This document shows positions 14,383 through 21,202 of a stretch of DNA of 21,666 nt, piece by piece. The notes under the pieces are model-generated. The model had not been told where the DNA came from, ran no database searches, and was given only the letters and a program-made list of their open reading frames with translations. The position numbers were made by a program, and so were the translations under genes. This DNA is from an uncultured Eubacteriales bacterium (GTDB taxonomy: Bacteria > Bacillota > Clostridia > Christensenellales > Borkfalkiaceae): NCBI GenBank assembly GCA_900547645.1, contig URHP01000027.1, forward strand, positions 1-21,666. The letters run 5' to 3'. Every line of letters starts with the position of its first letter. Within the stretch, counting starts at the first letter, position 1.

Positions 14383-15318
14383 ATGCGTCAGCTCTTTCGT
14401 TCGACAACGGTATACCGCGCGCTGGCGGAAAGCGCGGCGCGCAATGAAGCGGCGCACTTCACGCTCGTCCTGTTTGCGGACGCAAAGTACCTGCGCGCCT
14501 TTCTGACCGAGTGCGCCAAGGCGTTTTTTGCGGCGGAGGACGGTTCGCGGACCGCAAAGCTCATCGACGCAGAGAGCTTTTCCGACTGCCTGTTTTATCC
14601 CGCCGCGGGCGGGAAGCTGACGGCGGAGCTGGCGGGCGGGATCGCGGACGAGAGCCTGCTGCGTCCCGTCGAGGGGGAGAAAAAACTCTTTGTGCTCGAC
14701 GCCTTCCAGACGGTCACCCCCCTCGTGCAGAACAAGCTGCTGAAGCTGCTGGAAGAGCCGCCCGCGGGCGTATATTTCCTTGCGGGCGCCACTGCCGAAC
14801 ACGCGGTGCTTCCCACGGTGCTCTCCCGCGCGAACGTGCGCAGGGTGGCGCCGTTTGCGGAGGAGGACGTGGAGCGGGCGCTCGGCAGGATGCATCCCGG
14901 CGCGGCGGGCGCGCTTGCGGCGGCTGCCGCTTGCGGCGGCGTGCTCTCCGCGGCGGAGGATCTGCTTGCGGGCGGCGGCGAAGATTTCCGCCTTGCCGTA
15001 CGTTTTTTGCTCGGCGGCGCGGATGCGGAGCTCTGCCGCGCGGCGGGCGAGCGCGGAAAGCCCTTTTTTGCCGCGCTGCGGCTGGTACTGCGGGATGCGC
15101 TCTTCCGGCGCACGGGGCAGAAACAATACGCCGTACTGCCCGCGTCCGACATACAGCCGCTTGCGGCGCGCTATCCCGCGGGCGCCGCGATCGCCGCGCT
15201 CGGCTTTGCAGCCGACGCGGAGCGGGAAATTCAATTTAACGCCAATCCTGCGCAGGCGGCGCTGACGCTCGCGCTGCGCATCGGCGAGGAGAGAAACAAA
15301 TGGCAGAAGTTGTCGTAG
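14383..15318 (+). CDS. holB: DNA polymerase III delta' subunit, degenerate, 311 aa
   Basis: Delta' is the stator of the clamp loader that opens the beta ring for replication. The assignment rests on QNKLLKLLEEPP (116-127), followed by FLAGA and LPTVLSRA (143-150), the AAA+ sensor/SRC region, and on gene order before ricT. Several expected features are missing. There is no Walker A P-loop (the site reads LVLFADAKYLRAF), no CxxCxxC zinc module, and the SRC motif is SRA, keeping the Arg finger. Delta' proteins often lack ATPase activity, so loss of the P-loop is tolerated, but this copy is more degenerate than usual and short. The start at 14383 follows GGGGAG inside the preceding stop region. 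The end overlaps ricT by 19 bp. Confidence 0.82.
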   Translation: MRQLFRSTTVYRALAESAARNEAAHFTLVLFADAKYLRAFLTECAKAFFAAEDGSRTAKLIDAESFSDCLFYPAAGGKLTAELAGGIADESLLRPVEGEKKLFVLDAFQTVTPLVQNKLLKLLEEPPAGVYFLAGATAEHAVLPTVLSRANVRRVAPFAEEDVERALGRMHPGAAGALAAAAACGGVLSAAEDLLAGGGEDFRLAVRFLLGGADAELCRAAGERGKPFFAALRLVLRDALFRRTGQKQYAVLPASDIQPLAARYPAGAAIAALGFAADAEREIQFNANPAQAALTLALRIGEERNKWQKLS

Positions 15319-16403
15319 TAAAATTTCAGCGGGGCTGCAAGCCCTATTATTTCGGCGCGGGCGGACATACGCTCGCCAAGGGACAGGGCGTCATCGTAGA
15401 GACCGCGCGCGGTCTGGAATACGCCGTCGTCGTCGATCCCGCGCGCGAAGTGCCGGACGAGCAGGTCGTTCAGCCTCTGAAGAACGTCGTGCGCGCCGCC
15501 ACGCAGAAGGACGAAGCGGCGATCGCCGAGCATGCCGCGCGCCGTCCCGAGGCGATGCGCATCTGCAAGGAAAAGATCGCGGCGCACAACCTTCCCATGA
15601 AGCTCATCGACTGCGAATTCACCTTCGACGGCAGCAAGGTGGTGTTCACGTTCACTTCGGAAGGGAGGGTGGATTTCCGCGAGCTCGTCCGCGATCTTGC
15701 GTCCGTGTTCCATCTGCGCATCGAGCTGCGGCAGGTGGGCATCCGCGACGAAGCGCGCCTTCTCGGGGGCATCGCACCCTGCGGCAGAGAGGTCTGCTGC
15801 GCGGGCTGTATGCCCGATTTCAAGAAGGTCAGCATCAAAATGGCGAAAAACCAGGGGCTTTCCCTCAATCCGGGCAAGATCAGCGGGCTGTGCGGGCGGC
15901 TGATGTGCTGCCTTGCGTATGAGGACGAATATTACGCTTCGGCGTGCAAGCAGGTCCCCAAGATCGGCGCCGCCGTCTCCACGCCCGAAGGCAGAGGCAC
16001 GGTGGTGTCCGTCAATATGCTTAAAATGGAAGTGCGCGTCAAGATCGAAAAGGACGGCGCGCTCGTCTACCGCGATTTTCCCGCCGATCAGGTGCAGCGC
16101 GCCGAACGGTCTGAGCGCACGGAGACGGAACAGACCGACGCGCAGCAGGCGGATGCCGCCCGCGCAGACCGGGAGCGCCCCGAGCGCAGGAAAGAAAAGG
16201 AGCAGCAGCGTCCCGAGCGCGGCGAGCGCGGGCAGCAGGAGCGGCGCAGGGACAAGCGCCCGTATGACGCCCGCCCCGCAAACGACGGCGACGCCGCTGG
16301 CGGACAGCGCCGTCGGCGCGACCGCGGAAACCGCGGCGAAAACAGGGAGCGCGGCGATCGTCCCGTCCGTCCCGAGGGCGACGATCCCGGGAAAAATTCC
16401 TGA
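15300..16403 (+). CDS. ricT: PSP1/RicT (YaaT) family protein with basic tail, 367 aa
   Basis: RicT is a member of the RicA-RicF-RicT complex that affects RNase Y, sporulation and biofilm formation in Bacillus; it carries a 4Fe-4S cluster. The family start VVVVKFQRGCKPYYFGAG, a PSP1 domain to about residue 210, and the Cys-rich blocks APCGREVCCAGCMPDF (C161, C166, C167, C170) and GLCGRLMCCLAYEDE (C198, C203, C204) are all present. After about residue 265 there is a 100-residue low-complexity tail rich in Arg, Glu, Gln, Asp and Gly, predicted disordered, with RERPERRKEKEQQRPERGE-like repeats; this is not part of the core fold. The ATG at 15300 lies inside the holB end (19-bp overlap) behind GAGGAGAG. 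The order holB-ricT matches B. subtilis holB-yaaT. Confidence 0.92.
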   Translation: MAEVVVVKFQRGCKPYYFGAGGHTLAKGQGVIVETARGLEYAVVVDPAREVPDEQVVQPLKNVVRAATQKDEAAIAEHAARRPEAMRICKEKIAAHNLPMKLIDCEFTFDGSKVVFTFTSEGRVDFRELVRDLASVFHLRIELRQVGIRDEARLLGGIAPCGREVCCAGCMPDFKKVSIKMAKNQGLSLNPGKISGLCGRLMCCLAYEDEYYASACKQVPKIGAAVSTPEGRGTVVSVNMLKMEVRVKIEKDGALVYRDFPADQVQRAERSERTETEQTDAQQADAARADRERPERRKEKEQQRPERGERGQQERRRDKRPYDARPANDGDAAGGQRRRRDRGNRGENRERGDRPVRPEGDDPGKNS

Positions 16404-16432
16404 AAATCCCGCGTGCAGTTCGGGCAAAAGAC

Positions 16433-16461
16433 TTTACGCGCGCGCAAAGTTGTGATATAAT
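16433..16461 (+). promoter_or_regulatory. Promoter of the ferredoxin gene
   Basis: TTTACG (16433-16438), 17-bp spacer ending in an extended TGTGA, TATAAT (16456-16461). It lies 30 bp after the ricT stop and makes the ferredoxin gene its own transcription unit inside the run. Confidence 0.8.
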
Positions 16462-16491
16462 ATAGACAAGTTTGTATTGGAGGTTATCGAA

Positions 16492-16662
16492 ATGGCTCAC
16501 GTGATTTCGGACGAATGCATCTCCTGCGGCGCTTGCGCAGATACCTGCCCCGTCAATGCGATCGCTCCCGGCGACACGAAGTACGTCGTCGATCCCGATG
16601 CCTGCATCGATTGCGGCGCCTGCGAAGACGGCTGCCCCGTCGGCGCGATCAAGGCGGAGTAA
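16492..16662 (+). CDS. 2[4Fe-4S] ferredoxin, 56 aa
   Basis: A complete clostridial-type ferredoxin, a soluble low-potential electron carrier. It holds two CxxCxxCxxxCP motifs: C9, C12, C15 and C19 (CISCGACADTCP), then C38, C41, C44 and C48 (CIDCGACEDGCP). Each group donates three ligands to one cluster and one to the other. The two halves are a visible internal duplication. The ATG at 16492 follows GGAGGTT (16479-16485); an in-frame upstream codon at 16477 overlaps that site and is rejected. Own promoter and terminator point to high, independent expression. Partners such as pyruvate:ferredoxin oxidoreductase, hydrogenase or Rnf would be encoded elsewhere. Confidence 0.96.
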   Translation: MAHVISDECISCGACADTCPVNAIAPGDTKYVVDPDACIDCGACEDGCPVGAIKAE

Positions 16663-16673
16663 CACAACTCACA

Positions 16674-16704
16674 AAAATCCGCTGCGGTGGCAGCGGATTT
16701 TTTT
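16674..16704 (+). terminator. Ferredoxin gene terminator
   Basis: An 11-bp stem AAATCCGCTGC/GCAGCGGATTT (16675-16685 with 16690-16700) with a GGTG loop, continuing into T to 16704. Confidence 0.92.
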
Positions 16705-16726
16705 ATTCGCCGTCCGGGAGGGGAAA

Positions 16727-17392
16727 ATGGAAGTCGAAGAAGAACTGCTCATCGGCGGGTTCCGCATCCTGCAGGATACCGCGCTGTACCGTTTTACGTC
16801 GGACGCGGTGCTTCTGGCGCGCTTTCTGCGCGCAAAACGCGGGGAACGCGTCGCGGATTTTTGTTCGGGCAGCGGGATCGTCGGACTGCACTTTTACGCC
16901 GAAAATACGGGCGTGGAGCACGTCACCCTCTTCGAGATGCAGCCCGACCTTGCCGCCATGAGTGCGCGCACCGTCGCGCTCAACGGGCTGGAAAAGGCGT
17001 TCACCGTGGAAAACGTGCGTCTGCAGGACATTCCCGCGCAGTACGTGGAGGCGTTTTCGCTCATTCTGTGCAATCCGCCCTATGAGCGGGGCGGGTTCGG
17101 AAACGCCGACGAAAAGAAGGCGCTCTGCCGCAAGGAGCTCTCCCTGACGCTGGACGAGCTCTGCACGGCGGCGGCGCGCTGCCTGAAATTCGGAGGGCGG
17201 TTTGCGCTCGTTCACCGCGCCGACCGTCTGGCGGAAGTGGTTTACACGCTGCGCGCGCATGCGCTCGAACCCAAAAAAATACAGCCCGTCGCCGGAAAGA
17301 CGGGCGCAAAGCCGTACGCCGTGCTCGTCGGGGCGGTCAAGGGCGGCAGACCGGGCACCGAACTTCTGCCCGCCGTCTGCAATGGAGAATGA
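16727..17392 (+). CDS. trmN6: tRNA1(Val) A37 N6-methyltransferase (TrmN6/YabB), 221 aa
   Basis: A class I SAM-dependent methyltransferase. The SAM loop is VADFCSGSGIVG (42-53), the acidic residue after strand 2 is E70 in TLFEMQ, and the catalytic N6-adenine motif is NPPY (116-119). The start EELLIGGFRILQDTALYRFTSDAVLLARF, read in the first 33 residues, is the hallmark of the YabB/TrmN6 group, which modifies A37 of a valine tRNA in E. coli. The ATG at 16727 follows GGGAGGGG (16716-16723). It comes 65 bp after the ferredoxin gene, past its terminator, and I see no promoter of its own, so expression may need read-through. rsmI starts 2 bp after its stop, as in the yabB-yazA-yabC order of Bacillus but without yazA. 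Confidence 0.9.
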   Translation: MEVEEELLIGGFRILQDTALYRFTSDAVLLARFLRAKRGERVADFCSGSGIVGLHFYAENTGVEHVTLFEMQPDLAAMSARTVALNGLEKAFTVENVRLQDIPAQYVEAFSLILCNPPYERGGFGNADEKKALCRKELSLTLDELCTAAARCLKFGGRFALVHRADRLAEVVYTLRAHALEPKKIQPVAGKTGAKPYAVLVGAVKGGRPGTELLPAVCNGE

Positions 17393-17393
17393 T

Positions 17394-18197
17394 ATGATCA
17401 GTTTTGTCGCAACGCCCATCGGGAACTTAAAGGACATCACGCTGCGCGCGCTGGAGGCGCTCAGGGATGCGGACGCGGTCTTCTGCGAGGACACCCGCCG
17501 CACGCTCGGGCTGCTGAATGCCTACGAGATCAGAAAGCCCCTCTTTTCCTGTCATAAGTTCAACGAGCGGGAGGCGGCGGAGCGCATTCTCGCACTCTCG
17601 CGGGAGGGGAAACAGGTGTGCGTCGTCTCGGACGCGGGCATGCCCGTCGTGTCCGATCCGGGGCGGGAAGTCTGCCGCATCCTGAAGGAGGCGGGGGAAC
17701 CGTACACCGTTCTGCCCGGAGCGAATGCCGCGCTCTGCGCGCTCGTGCTGTCCGCATTTCCCGCCGACCGTTTCACGTTTATCGGATTTCTGCCCGAAAA
17801 AAAGACGGAACGCGCGGAATTGCTCGCACGCTATGCCGCTTCCCGCGAGACGCTGCTCTTCCATTGCGCGCCGCAGGACGTGGACGGATATGTGCGGGCG
17901 ATGTACGAGGCGTTCGGCGAGCGCCGCGCCTGCGCCGTGCGCGAGATCACCAAGCTGCACGAGGAGAGCGTCGGATTTTTGCTTTCGGAAGGGCTTCCCG
18001 GGGAGAAGCGGGGGGAGTACGTGCTCGTCGTCGAAGGGGCAAAGGCGGCGGAAAATCCGCTGAACGCCCTCTCGGTCAGGGAACACGTGCTTGCGTATAT
18101 GGCGCAGGGGCTGGACAAGAAGGAGGCGCAGAAGCGCGCCGCGCGCGACCGCGGCGTGCCGAAGAGCGACGTCTATCGGGAGACGCTGGACGTCTGA
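17394..18197 (+). CDS. rsmI: 16S rRNA 2'-O-ribose C1402 methyltransferase RsmI, 267 aa
   Basis: RsmI methylates the ribose of C1402 in 16S rRNA near the decoding site. The fold is the tetrapyrrole-methylase type, and the family motifs appear in order: ATPIGNLKDITLRAL (6-20), CEDTRRT (31-37), CHKFNE (53-58), VVSDAGMPVVSDPG (77-90), LPGANA (107-112) and FIGFLP (129-134). A C-terminal helical part ends with KSDVYRETL. Length is close to the usual 280. ATG 17394 has GGAGA 5 nt upstream; ATG 17382 in the same frame overlaps the trmN6 end and lacks a site. It is probably translated from the trmN6 transcript. Confidence 0.94.
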   Translation: MISFVATPIGNLKDITLRALEALRDADAVFCEDTRRTLGLLNAYEIRKPLFSCHKFNEREAAERILALSREGKQVCVVSDAGMPVVSDPGREVCRILKEAGEPYTVLPGANAALCALVLSAFPADRFTFIGFLPEKKTERAELLARYAASRETLLFHCAPQDVDGYVRAMYEAFGERRACAVREITKLHEESVGFLLSEGLPGEKRGEYVLVVEGAKAAENPLNALSVREHVLAYMAQGLDKKEAQKRAARDRGVPKSDVYRETLDV

Positions 18198-18229
18198 AGG
18201 CAGAAACTCTCTTCCGGTCTGTGTGAGAA

Positions 18230-18249
18230 TTGTGGAAATTTGTGGAGAA
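18230..18249 (+). promoter_or_regulatory. Direct repeat of TTGTGGA, DnaA-box-like
   Basis: TTGTGGA occurs at 18230-18236 and again at 18240-18246, exactly 10 bp apart, so on the same helix face. Read on the minus strand they are ATTTCCACA and TTCTCCACA, two and one mismatches from the DnaA box TTATNCACA. They lie directly upstream of the -35 of the next gene and could bind a regulator. Confidence 0.35.
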
Positions 18250-18255
18250 AAGGGC

Positions 18256-18284
18256 TTGTCATTCTGCCGCTCGGGTAGTATAAT
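18256..18284 (+). promoter_or_regulatory. Promoter of the O-antigen-ligase-like gene, leaderless spacing
   Basis: TTGTCA (18256-18261), 17-bp spacer, TATAAT (18279-18284), then GAAATC and the ATG at 18291. The predicted +1 is the A of the ATG, and no ribosome site is present. Confidence 0.82.
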
Positions 18285-18290
18285 GAAATC

Positions 18291-19742
18291 ATGCTTACCG
18301 AAGCTTTTCCCAAACTGAACGATTCGCGCGCCGTCATTGCTCTGCGCGCGTTTTTGCGTTCGGGGTGGTTCATCGGCGTCGTTGTGCTGTTGATGGCCTG
18401 CTCCGAACTTTTTTCTTTGGAGCTGTACGTCATCTACGCGTATGCCGTTCTCGGGCTGGTCATCGTTCTGCTGAGCGAGGACACGCTGCCCGTCGTGCCC
18501 ATGGTCGTGTGCGGGTATATGCTGTTTTCTGCAAAGAACAATCCCGGCATGCATCCCGACGCCCTCTTTTCGCAGCCGTATGCGCAGGTCGCGCTCATCT
18601 TTGCCATCGCCGTCATTGCCGTGCTGCTCGTCGGGCGGCTGATTTCCAAACTGATGGAGGGCAAAAAGCGCGGCGCGCCCAAGCTGTTGGCGGGGTTCGC
18701 GCTGCTGGGCGCGGCGTATCTGCTCGGCGGGCTGTTTTCCCCCTACTATGCGGGCGATTCGGTGTTCTTCGGGTTTGTTCAGATCGCGGCGCTGTCGGGC
18801 TTCTATTTTTACTTTTATTTCACCGTCGATTGGGACAAGGTCCCCGAGCACCATCTCGCCCTGCTCTTTACGATCGTGGGCGTGGGCGTGTTTGCGGAAG
18901 TCGTCGGCATGTATTTCAACGAGGGTGCGCCCGGGCTGGACGGCACGGGCGACCGCAACAAGCTGTATACCGGCTGGGGCGTGTGGAACTGCGTGGGGTG
19001 CGTCATGGCAATGTGCATGCCCGCGCCCGTCTATTTTGCGGTGAAAAAGAAGCACGGCTGGATGTTCACCCTGCTTTCCTGCGTGTTCTATCTGGGCGTG
19101 ATCCTGACGCAGAGCCGCGGTTCCATTCTGTTCGCCTCGGTCGTCTTCCTCGCCTGCATCGTCTATACGCTCGTCGCGTCGAAGGGCAGGGAAAAAATAT
19201 GGAGCGCCGTTGTCTACGCCGCGCTTTTGCTGGGCGCGGGCTGCGCGTTCCTCATCTATCCCGACAAACTTGCCGATCTCTTCCGCTCCCTGGTCAATGT
19301 CGGCATGGACGATTCGGGACGGCTCGATCTGTACGATCAGTGCTGGAAGACCTTCCTGAATTTCCCCGTGTTCGGCGTGGGGTGGTACGACGCCCCCGGC
19401 ATTCAGCTGGCGAACGGCATGATGCTCAACAACGGCGATCCGCGCCTGGAAGGGTACTTTATTCCCGGGTTTGCGCACAATACATTCTTCCAGCTCATCG
19501 CCATGGGCGGCGTGTTTGCCTTCCTCGCCTATCTCATCCACCGCGCGCAGACCGTGATCATGGTCGTGCGCGATCCGTCTCCCGTCAGGATCGTCGCCAT
19601 GCTGTGCGTCTGTTCCATGCTGCTTACAAGCCTTGTGGACAATCACGTCTTCAACATGGGGCCCGGGCTCCTGTATTCCGTTCTGCTCGTCTTTGCCGAA
19701 AAGACGGGCGGGAGCGGACGGCGCCTTCCGTCCAAATCCTGA
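18291..19742 (+). CDS. O-antigen ligase family (Wzy_C-like) membrane protein, 483 aa
   Basis: A polytopic membrane protein with about 11-12 hydrophobic helices between residues 25 and 470. Wzy_C/WaaL-type features are the TQSRGSIL helix end (273-280), SGRLDLY (342-348), the long extracytoplasmic loop with FGVGWYD (361-367), and FAHNTFFQLIAMGG (394-407); members join or polymerise surface polysaccharides on the outer face using undecaprenyl-linked sugars. The substrate here is unknown and no other polysaccharide genes are nearby. The ATG at 18291 is fixed by the promoter, which predicts a leaderless mRNA; the sequence from there reads as a soluble start then the first helix. It stands alone between rsmI and its own terminator. 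Confidence 0.82.
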   Translation: MLTEAFPKLNDSRAVIALRAFLRSGWFIGVVVLLMACSELFSLELYVIYAYAVLGLVIVLLSEDTLPVVPMVVCGYMLFSAKNNPGMHPDALFSQPYAQVALIFAIAVIAVLLVGRLISKLMEGKKRGAPKLLAGFALLGAAYLLGGLFSPYYAGDSVFFGFVQIAALSGFYFYFYFTVDWDKVPEHHLALLFTIVGVGVFAEVVGMYFNEGAPGLDGTGDRNKLYTGWGVWNCVGCVMAMCMPAPVYFAVKKKHGWMFTLLSCVFYLGVILTQSRGSILFASVVFLACIVYTLVASKGREKIWSAVVYAALLLGAGCAFLIYPDKLADLFRSLVNVGMDDSGRLDLYDQCWKTFLNFPVFGVGWYDAPGIQLANGMMLNNGDPRLEGYFIPGFAHNTFFQLIAMGGVFAFLAYLIHRAQTVIMVVRDPSPVRIVAMLCVCSMLLTSLVDNHVFNMGPGLLYSVLLVFAEKTGGSGRRLPSKS

Positions 19743-19750
19743 ATGATGCA

Positions 19751-19784
19751 AAAGAGCGCTCCCGTCTGCGGCGGGAGCGCTTTT
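19751..19784 (+). terminator. Terminator of the O-antigen-ligase-like gene
   Basis: A 10-bp stem AGCGCTCCCG/CGGGAGCGCT (19755-19764 with 19772-19781), 7-base loop, T to 19784, flanked by A on the left. Confidence 0.85.
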
Positions 19785-19814
19785 ATGATATAGAGAAAAA
19801 GTTTTTCGGAAAAC

Positions 19815-19920
19815 AGTAACTCCCCGAGACTTGCGTCTCGGGGAGTTACTATATGATAAGGGGGAAAAATGATGAGCTGTTTGAGGTCTTCGGCAAGGAG
19901 CTGTCTCACTTGCTTCTGAC
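19815..19920 (-). ncRNA. Candidate small RNA of about 106 nt
   Basis: A minus-strand promoter places +1 near 19920. The transcript would first form a hairpin GCAAG-GAG/CTC-CTTGC with one bulge and an ACAG loop (about 19912-19890), then a T-rich linker, and end in a perfect 16-bp hairpin AGTAACTCCCCGAGAC/GTCTCGGGGAGTTACT (19815-19830 with 19835-19850). After it the minus strand reads GTTTTCCGAAAAAC, a modest T tail. A GTG at 19909 opens a frame through both hairpins and on into the antisense of the neighbour gene, which is unlikely to be a real protein. No known RNA family was recognised. The rest of the gap 19785-20070 is AT-rich and holds nothing else I can support. Confidence 0.4.
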
Positions 19921-19926
19921 ACCCAT

Positions 19927-19955
19927 ATTATAACCGCCCCATAGCGAAAAGTAAA
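19927..19955 (-). promoter_or_regulatory. Promoter of the candidate small RNA
   Basis: Minus strand: TTTACT (19955-19950), 17-bp spacer, TATAAT (19932-19927), inside an AT-rich stretch downstream of spmB. Confidence 0.6.
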
Positions 19956-20035
19956 ATATTTCGTCGAAAAATTTTTAAAAAATTTGTTTCTGTGAATTTG
20001 TCGCAAACGGCAGAAAATTCTTTCAAAAAGAACCG

Positions 20036-20062
20036 TGAAAAAATTATCGATTCGCACAATCG
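20036..20062 (-). terminator. Terminator of spmA-spmB
   Basis: Minus strand: short stem CGATT/AATCG (20062-20058 with 20052-20048), 5-base loop, then ATAA and six T (20043-20038). It lies 8 bp after the spmB stop. The stem is only 5 bp, so strength is uncertain. Confidence 0.55.
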
Positions 20063-20070
20063 GGCATTTT

Positions 20071-20580
20071 TTACAGGATCCGACAGAAAAGGCACCCGAA
20101 AATCAGGCTGACAAAGTTGGCGAGCAGCGCGATGACGACGGGCTTTGCAAGATTTTTTTTGCTGCCCGCAAAATAGACGGCGGAGATATAGAACACCGTC
20201 TCGCTCGAACCGTACGCCACGCATGCGCATCGTCCGATATAGCTCTCCGCGCCATAGGTCGCAAGCAGGTCGGATAAGAGCGCCGTCGAGCCGCTCCCCG
20301 AAAAGGGCTTCAGGAGAACGAGTTTGCCGATCTCGGGCGGGATGCCCAGAAAGGAGAAGACGGGGGAAAGCCCCTGCGTCAGGCGGGCGGACAGACCGCT
20401 GCGCTCGAACAGTTCCGACAGGATGAGGACGGAGACCAGGTAGGGAAAGATGGAGAGCACCAGGGGGACGGCGCCCTTCACGCCCTCGGTAAAGCAGTCG
20501 TACAGGCGCACTTTTTTGACGAGCGCGTACGCAAAGAGTGCAAGAAAGAGGACGGGAACGACGAGCGCGGCGTACTTCAT
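20071..20580 (-). CDS. spmB: Spore maturation protein B, 169 aa
   Basis: SpmB is an integral membrane protein needed, with SpmA, for full dehydration of the spore core in Bacillus; both carry the nucleoside-recognition (Gate) fold. The family core is LLKPFSGSGSTALLSDLLATYG (89-110), followed by SYIGRCACVAYGSSETVFYISAVYFAG (113-139), closely parallel to B. subtilis SpmB (RPISG, DLIATYGPDSFIGR, QGSTDTTLYVLTVYFG). Five hydrophobic segments are visible. The start ATG at 20580 overlaps the spmA stop by ATGA, so the two are translationally coupled. The presence of this pair indicates that the organism makes spores. In Bacillus the gene dacB precedes them; it is absent here. Confidence 0.93.
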   Translation of the reverse strand: MKYAALVVPVLFLALFAYALVKKVRLYDCFTEGVKGAVPLVLSIFPYLVSVLILSELFERSGLSARLTQGLSPVFSFLGIPPEIGKLVLLKPFSGSGSTALLSDLLATYGAESYIGRCACVAYGSSETVFYISAVYFAGSKKNLAKPVVIALLANFVSLIFGCLFCRIL

Positions 20581-21125
20581 GCGCGTTTCCTCGTAAGAAT
20601 GACGAGCGCCGCGCCGAGTATGGTGGAAATGAGCGTGGAAAGGAGCGTCGGCAAAACAATGTCGGCGGGAGAAGCGGCGCCCGCGGCGGCGCGCAGCGCG
20701 ATGACGGTGGCGGGCAGAAGCTGCAGGCTCGTTGCGTTGAGCACGAACAGCATATCCGCGGCGTAACCGTTCTTTGCGGCGAGGAATTTTTGCGTCGCGG
20801 CAACGCCGAGCGGGGTGGGCGCGCCGGGCAGTCCCAGAATGTTCGCGGCAAGGTTTTGACAGGCAAGGGACACCGCGCCGCGGTCCTCCGAGCGGAACAG
20901 CTTCCGCGCCGCGGGGAACAGGGCTTTGGAACATTTTTCGGCGAGTCCGCTGCGCTCCAGCACCTGAAAAAATCCCAGCCACACGCAGTAGGAGGCGAGC
21001 AGGGCGAGCGATACGGCCGCCGCTTTTTCGCCGCCAGCAAGCATGGCGGGGAGAAATCCGTCGGGATCGGAGACGAGAAAGACGATCGCCGCCGCCAGAA
21101 ACACGACGGCAAAGATGACGTTCAT
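20577..21125 (-). CDS. spmA: Spore maturation protein A, 182 aa
   Basis: SpmA is the partner of SpmB, a membrane protein of the Gate family. Family features are VWLGFFQVLERSGLAEK (48-64), NLAANILGLPGAPTPLG (91-107), and VLNATSLQLLPATVIALR (128-145), matching B. subtilis SpmA block by block. Length is normal. The start ATG 21125 gives MNVIFAVVFLAAAIVF, equivalent to the Bacillus start. No good ribosome site precedes it; an in-frame TTG lies at about 21152. A sigma-E-like promoter ends only 5 bp before the ATG. It is divergent from the 20-codon ORF. Confidence 0.93.
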   Translation of the reverse strand: MNVIFAVVFLAAAIVFLVSDPDGFLPAMLAGGEKAAAVSLALLASYCVWLGFFQVLERSGLAEKCSKALFPAARKLFRSEDRGAVSLACQNLAANILGLPGAPTPLGVAATQKFLAAKNGYAADMLFVLNATSLQLLPATVIALRAAAGAASPADIVLPTLLSTLISTILGAALVILTRKRA

Positions 21126-21130
21126 AGGGT

Positions 21131-21157
21131 ATTGTATGAGCGCGCGGGACAAAATAT
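21131..21157 (-). promoter_or_regulatory. Sigma-E-like sporulation promoter of spmA-spmB
   Basis: Minus strand: ATATT (21157-21153), 14-bp spacer, CATACAAT (21138-21131). This matches the mother-cell sigma-E pattern (ATATT, 13-15 bp, CATACAAT); B. subtilis dacB-spmA-spmB is expressed under sigma-E. No good sigma-A -35 pairs with this -10. The spacing to the ATG leaves no room for a leader. Confidence 0.6.
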
Positions 21158-21167
21158 CATCAAACGC

Positions 21168-21196
21168 TTGACAGGCGGCGGGCGGAGGGATACAAT
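21168..21196 (+). promoter_or_regulatory. Promoter of the 20-codon ORF, leaderless spacing
   Basis: TTGACA (21168-21173), 17-bp spacer, TACAAT (21191-21196), then AGAGGC and the ATG at 21203. The predicted +1 is the A of the ATG. Confidence 0.82.
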
Positions 21197-21202
21197 AGAG
21201 GC

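Noticed and set aside
13126..15234. Antisense open frame of 702 codons
   Set aside because: It is opposite the YaaO-like gene and holB, rich in Arg and Gly, and has no ribosome site or family motif.
19643..19909. Minus-strand 88-codon frame from GTG 19909
   Set aside because: It reads through a 16-bp hairpin, a terminator and the antisense end of the O-antigen-ligase-like gene; a small RNA explains the promoter better.
17427..20057. Antisense open frame of 876 codons
   Set aside because: It lies opposite rsmI and the O-antigen-ligase-like gene, has His/Arg/Gln-rich composition without motifs, and runs through terminators; it is a shadow of GC-rich codon use.
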